In this document: one piece after another, positions 61,419-64,000 of the stretch
How positions within the stretch are numbered: the stretch's first letter is position 1
How the letters are laid out: each line of letters opens with the position of its first letter
Made by a program: the position numbers and the translations under genes
Notes under the pieces: model-generated
Told to the model about the DNA's origin: nothing
The model's database searches: none
What the model saw: the letters and a program-made list of their open reading frames with translations, nothing else
Assembly: GCA_020848835.1 (NCBI GenBank)
Contig: JADLHJ010000102.1
Coordinates: 51,487 to 115,486, forward strand
Source: Candidatus Hydrogenedentota bacterium
GTDB lineage: Bacteria > Hydrogenedentota > Hydrogenedentia > Hydrogenedentales > SLHB01
Reading direction: 5' to 3'
Length of the DNA stretch: 64,000 nucleotides

Positions 61419-62816
61419 TTAGCCAAAGTCGCCGTGGTCTTGCATAAGACGCGCTTGGATCTCGTTGTAGCAGTAGAACCAACTGCGTGCGTAGCCGCTT
61501 CGGTGAATTTTTTCGTCGAGAATTACCGCAGGATCGATATGGAGCGTGTCATTCTCGACGCGGAATTTCTTTTCCTTGCAGTACGCCAATAGCTGCGCAA
61601 ATCGTCCGTCAAATGCACTTGCGTCGCTTGGATCAGGTATCAGTGTGTAGCCAGATTCTTTCAACGCAAGGCTGCGCATGAGCAACTGCTCTTTAAGCGC
61701 AGCGACACGCACTTTGGACTCTTCGCGCAACGCCATTGCCCGCAGAGCTTCGGCCGCAAGCTGGCTCATGGTGATTGGCGCGTCTCCCAGAATCGCGCGC
61801 CTCGTCAGGTTGACGAACTCGTCTCTCGGCATGTCTCGCGGCAATTCCTTTGGCTTGCCTATGGTGACGTGGACTTCCGGGCGGTTCGGCATCATGGGAT
61901 CGTAGGTAATATTGATGGGGACAATTTCTGCGCGTTCGTGCATTGTATTCACAATCTGATGCAGGCCGGAGCGCACATGATTCGGAACTCCGGTGCGCGT
62001 GATGAGACCCTGCGGCGCGATCAACATGACGCGGCCTTTGTCCGCAAGCGCAGCGACGTGCGTGACAAAATCTCGAATTCGCTGTTGATGCCGCGCCCAC
62101 AATTCCGCTTCAAGCGATTCGTTAAAAATTGAGAATTCGTGCTGCACGTACAACGCATCGCGATAGCGAAACTTCAACGCGTCGCGAACGTGAATTCCCG
62201 CCGGCGCGCCAGGCAGATATGTTTCCGGGCTTTCCTTGAACACCTCTTTCAACGAGATGTTGCCGTGATGCGCGAGAATCTCGTGCAGGTGCGCGGTGAG
62301 CAGGCGTGTGCGCGCGTAAGCCACGGATATGCCGCCGGAGAATCGCAGGAAGGGCGAGATGTTTGTTTGAAAGAGCAGGTAACTGAGCCAGCGCGGCTCC
62401 TTGTGCACGTAACCACCCATAAACCCGGGTTGGAACGTGTGCTCGCCCATGATATGGATTGAGCAGCGGAGCAAGGGCACGAGGGACGGCATCGCGAGAC
62501 AGGCCGCGAGCAGGACCGCGGGGTCGTCGTCGGTCCAATGGTTTAGCGCAAGGATGGGGATTGCGGTCGTGGTTGGGTTTGTCACGCCGCGGAGACGGAT
62601 ATCGAAACGCTTGCGTATGCCGCGCGCGATACCGTAGCCAACTCGCCGCCTGTAGAACTTGCGAAACCACGACAAAGTGGCGAGGTACGCGGCAACTTTG
62701 GCGTTTATCAACTGCGGCGATCCGTCTTCGCCGCGAATGCACGTCACTCCGTCCGGCATTGCGTTGCCGGGCAGGGAAACTTCGTCGTGTTGGGAATCAG
62801 ACTGCGAGCCTTGCAT
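61419..62816 (-). CDS. PlsC-like acyltransferase
   Basis: Protein of 465 residues with an acyltransferase core: motif I LNHWTDDDP (H93-x4-D98), and a later APQGLITRTG (motif III, equivalent to FPEGTRS in plain PlsC, here P-Q-G). It is longer than typical PlsC; the C-terminal 130 residues (about 335-465) form an extra helical domain. The hydrophobic segment SYLLFQTNISPFLRFSG suggests membrane association. Probably a lysophospholipid or glycerol-acylating enzyme; acyl substrate and acceptor unknown. ATG 62816 follows AAGGGCG. Confidence 0.8.
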   Translation of the reverse strand: MQGSQSDSQHDEVSLPGNAMPDGVTCIRGEDGSPQLINAKVAAYLATLSWFRKFYRRRVGYGIARGIRKRFDIRLRGVTNPTTTAIPILALNHWTDDDPAVLLAACLAMPSLVPLLRCSIHIMGEHTFQPGFMGGYVHKEPRWLSYLLFQTNISPFLRFSGGISVAYARTRLLTAHLHEILAHHGNISLKEVFKESPETYLPGAPAGIHVRDALKFRYRDALYVQHEFSIFNESLEAELWARHQQRIRDFVTHVAALADKGRVMLIAPQGLITRTGVPNHVRSGLHQIVNTMHERAEIVPINITYDPMMPNRPEVHVTIGKPKELPRDMPRDEFVNLTRRAILGDAPITMSQLAAEALRAMALREESKVRVAALKEQLLMRSLALKESGYTLIPDPSDASAFDGRFAQLLAYCKEKKFRVENDTLHIDPAVILDEKIHRSGYARSWFYCYNEIQARLMQDHGDFG

Positions 62817-63071
62817 GCATCGCCCTTCCGCTTCGACATGCTAGCCGGTATTGTGCGCTGGACGCTACCTATTATCTTGCCCACGGTGTTGCACTCGAGG
62901 CGGATCACACGGATTGGGCGCATTTGGGAAACAAGGGTCGAGACGGTTTGACGGTTGGATGCGCACGCGAAACGACCCCTGTTTACTTGGCAAACAATTG
63001 AATTAGTGCGCATTCTATGCCAGTACATCCGTAATGGTGTATCGCATGGTGCTGGCGGGAGGGTAGAAGAA

Positions 63072-63146
63072 TGGCGACCCCAACGGGAATCGAACCCGTG
63101 CCGCCGCCGTGAAAGGGCGGTGTCCTAACCGCTAGACGATGGGGTC
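63072..63146 (-). tRNA. tRNA-Glu (anticodon UUC), first copy
   Basis: On the minus strand the acceptor GACCCCA pairs with TGGGGTC, discriminator G, encoded CCA (63072-63074). Anticodon stem CCGCC/GGCGG with loop CTTTCAC gives TTC, reading GAA/GAG. D-arm GTCTAGCGGTTAGGAC, T-arm ACGGGTTCGATTCCCGT. Confidence 0.96.
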
Positions 63147-63201
63147 GCTGAAAATCGGCCAAACGCTATTGGAGCATTTCACCTATTTTGGTAGTACCAA
63201 G

Positions 63202-63225
63202 AGAGCCGAATTCCAATTCGGCTCT
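63202..63225. repeat. 11-bp inverted repeat between the tRNA-Glu genes
   Basis: AGAGCCGAATT (63202-63212), CC, AATTCGGCTCT (63215-63225): a perfect hairpin of family R3 with a 2-base loop, between the two tRNAs. Confidence 0.7.
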
Positions 63226-63248
63226 ACGCTGCTCGCAAAACAAAAAAA

Positions 63249-63326
<78 letters not shown>

Positions 63327-63674
63327 GCTAAAGAAAAAGCCCTGCTGTTTGCAGGAGAGAAAAAGTATAGCAAGCGGTGGGAATAGAGGTCAATGTGGCG
63401 GTCCCGGCGCTTCGGCAATTCCCGCTTTTGATTTGCCGCTACGCGCATTGGGCGCAAGTGAGCTTCGGGATCATCTGGGCCGCCGTTTGCAGGAAGGAAT
63501 CGTGTAGCGTCGAATCTGCCCTTGGCGGGGCAGCATAATTGCCAGGCAGGCGCAGGAGGCAATTGGTAAGATCTTACATCCAAAAGAAAACGTGACATTG
63601 AACACGGGGTTGCACGCCGGGCATTCGAGTTTCCTTCGCTCCTCCGGAGCGATGGGATAAGGAAAACCTACTTC

Positions 63675-63722
63675 CCACGGGTTTCGCGGCGTCGGTCGCG
63701 CCCGATGCCGCGAAACCCGTGG
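63675..63722. repeat. 16-bp inverted repeat (family R4)
   Basis: CCACGGGTTTCGCGGC (63675-63690) and its exact complement GCCGCGAAACCCGTGG (63707-63722) flank a 16-base loop. Dispersed-repeat look; function unknown. Confidence 0.85.
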
Positions 63723-63910
63723 CTACAATCCGTCAGCCCTCCGGAGCTATGAACGGCTCCATGCCCTCTATTGGGCGTGCTGTTGCTCCCGTGTCCTCGA
63801 TTGGGCTGCCGTTGGTCGTGAAAACCGGGAATAAGTGAGCACGCACGCGAGGAGCTGGGGCGGCGACGCTCGTAGTCTGCATAGTCCACTGGCAATTGGG
63901 GCCTTTTGGT

Positions 63911-63919
63911 TGCTATGAT
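63911..63919 (+). promoter_or_regulatory. Extended -10 promoter of tRNA-His
   Basis: TGC followed by TATGAT (63914-63919), 12 bases before the tRNA start. Same TGCTA form as at 13415 and 14596. Confidence 0.5.
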
Positions 63920-63930
63920 CTCCCGTTAGT

Positions 63931-64000
63931 GCCGAGGTAGCTCAGTTGGTTAGAGCGCTGGATTGTGGATCCAGAGGTCAAGGGTTCGAGCCCCTTCCTC
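63931..64000 (+). tRNA. tRNA-His (anticodon GUG), cut by the window end
   Basis: Begins GCCGAGGTAGCTCAGTTGG; anticodon stem CTGGA/TCCAG with loop TTGTGGA gives GTG. The T-arm AAGGGTTCGAGCCCCTT is seen, but the last acceptor bases fall outside the window. The base before the acceptor is T, not the G usual for tRNA-His. Confidence 0.9.

Larger units (their letters stand above)
63327..63930. other. Gene-free spacer rich in small inverted repeats
   Basis: No convincing gene in 604 bases; short frames lack ribosome sites and look like noise. It contains the R4 inverted repeat at 63675-63722 and a smaller TCGCTCC/GGAGCGA pair near 63635-63651, ending in the tRNA-His promoter. Confidence 0.7.

Noticed and set aside
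60118..61482. A 454-residue minus-strand frame opposite the acyl-CoA synthetase
   Set aside because: Antisense shadow of a gene with every synthetase motif; arises from codon bias.

Overview
The window is gene-dense, moderately GC-rich bacterial chromosome. A GT9 heptosyltransferase-type enzyme implies a Gram-negative LPS envelope. The rest of the gene set is the style of Planctomycetota/Verrucomicrobiota and of Hydrogenedentota-like lineages: ECF sigma next to a WD40 Ser/Thr kinase, DUF1501 and DUF1549/DUF1553 proteins, a propeller-cytochrome c protein, ThuA, several Gfo/Idh/MocA oxidoreductases and a GH172-type protein. A full V/A-type ATPase operon and the carboxynorspermidine route to polyamines fit such a lineage. 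The phylum is inference from gene content; no marker gene here settles it. Shine-Dalgarno sites (AAGGAG, GGAGG) are common, and no phage, IS element or CRISPR array was seen.

Layout. 0-5.4 kb: GT9 transferase, tRNA-Ser(GCU), then a two-component island (GAF-PAS histidine kinase, Rcp1-type response regulator and, tail to tail, a receiver-kinase protein lacking the phospho-accepting His, with a metallophosphoesterase). 5.5-13.3 kb: housekeeping and metabolic genes (oxidoreductase, PepF, thioredoxin-like ferredoxin, DinB-like protein, M20 hydrolase, CBS protein, fumarase). 13.4-18.2 kb: orphan sugar-binding lipoprotein and carboxynorspermidine dehydrogenase and decarboxylase, separated by an inserted SnoaL/HxlR/antitoxin group. 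18.3-26.9 kb: nine-gene V/A-ATPase operon. 27-30 kb: PQQ-propeller protein and a six-hairpin glycosidase-like lipoprotein. 29.9-36.7 kb: ECF sigma, 1890-residue kinase and PDZ-like protein.

36.8-50.1 kb is one long minus-strand block for exported carbohydrate/redox functions: FAD oxidoreductase, GH172-type protein, DUF4126 membrane protein, ThuA, a 1143-residue SGNH-propeller-cupredoxin-cytochrome c fusion, DUF1501 and DUF1549/1553. Two Gfo/Idh/MocA genes run divergently from it (50.3-52.4 kb). 52.4-53.9 kb: antitoxin/Doc pair abutting thiS-thiE. 53.9-62.8 kb: methyltransferase, ftsY-GspE-HDOD operon, esterase, acyl-CoA synthetase and a PlsC-like acyltransferase. 62.8-64 kb: two tRNA-Glu(UUC), repeat-rich spacer and the start of tRNA-His.

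Genes that work together: the ATPase subunits build one rotary ion pump or ATP synthase; the CANSDH and NspC enzymes form consecutive steps of polyamine synthesis; ECF sigma and kinase probably form one signalling unit; the DUF1501/DUF1549/cytochrome/ThuA/GH172/FAD block probably handles oxidised or complex sugars at the cell surface. Short inverted repeats of several families occupy spacers throughout, and an extended -10 of the form TGCTA-N3-T recurs upstream of tRNAs and metabolic genes.
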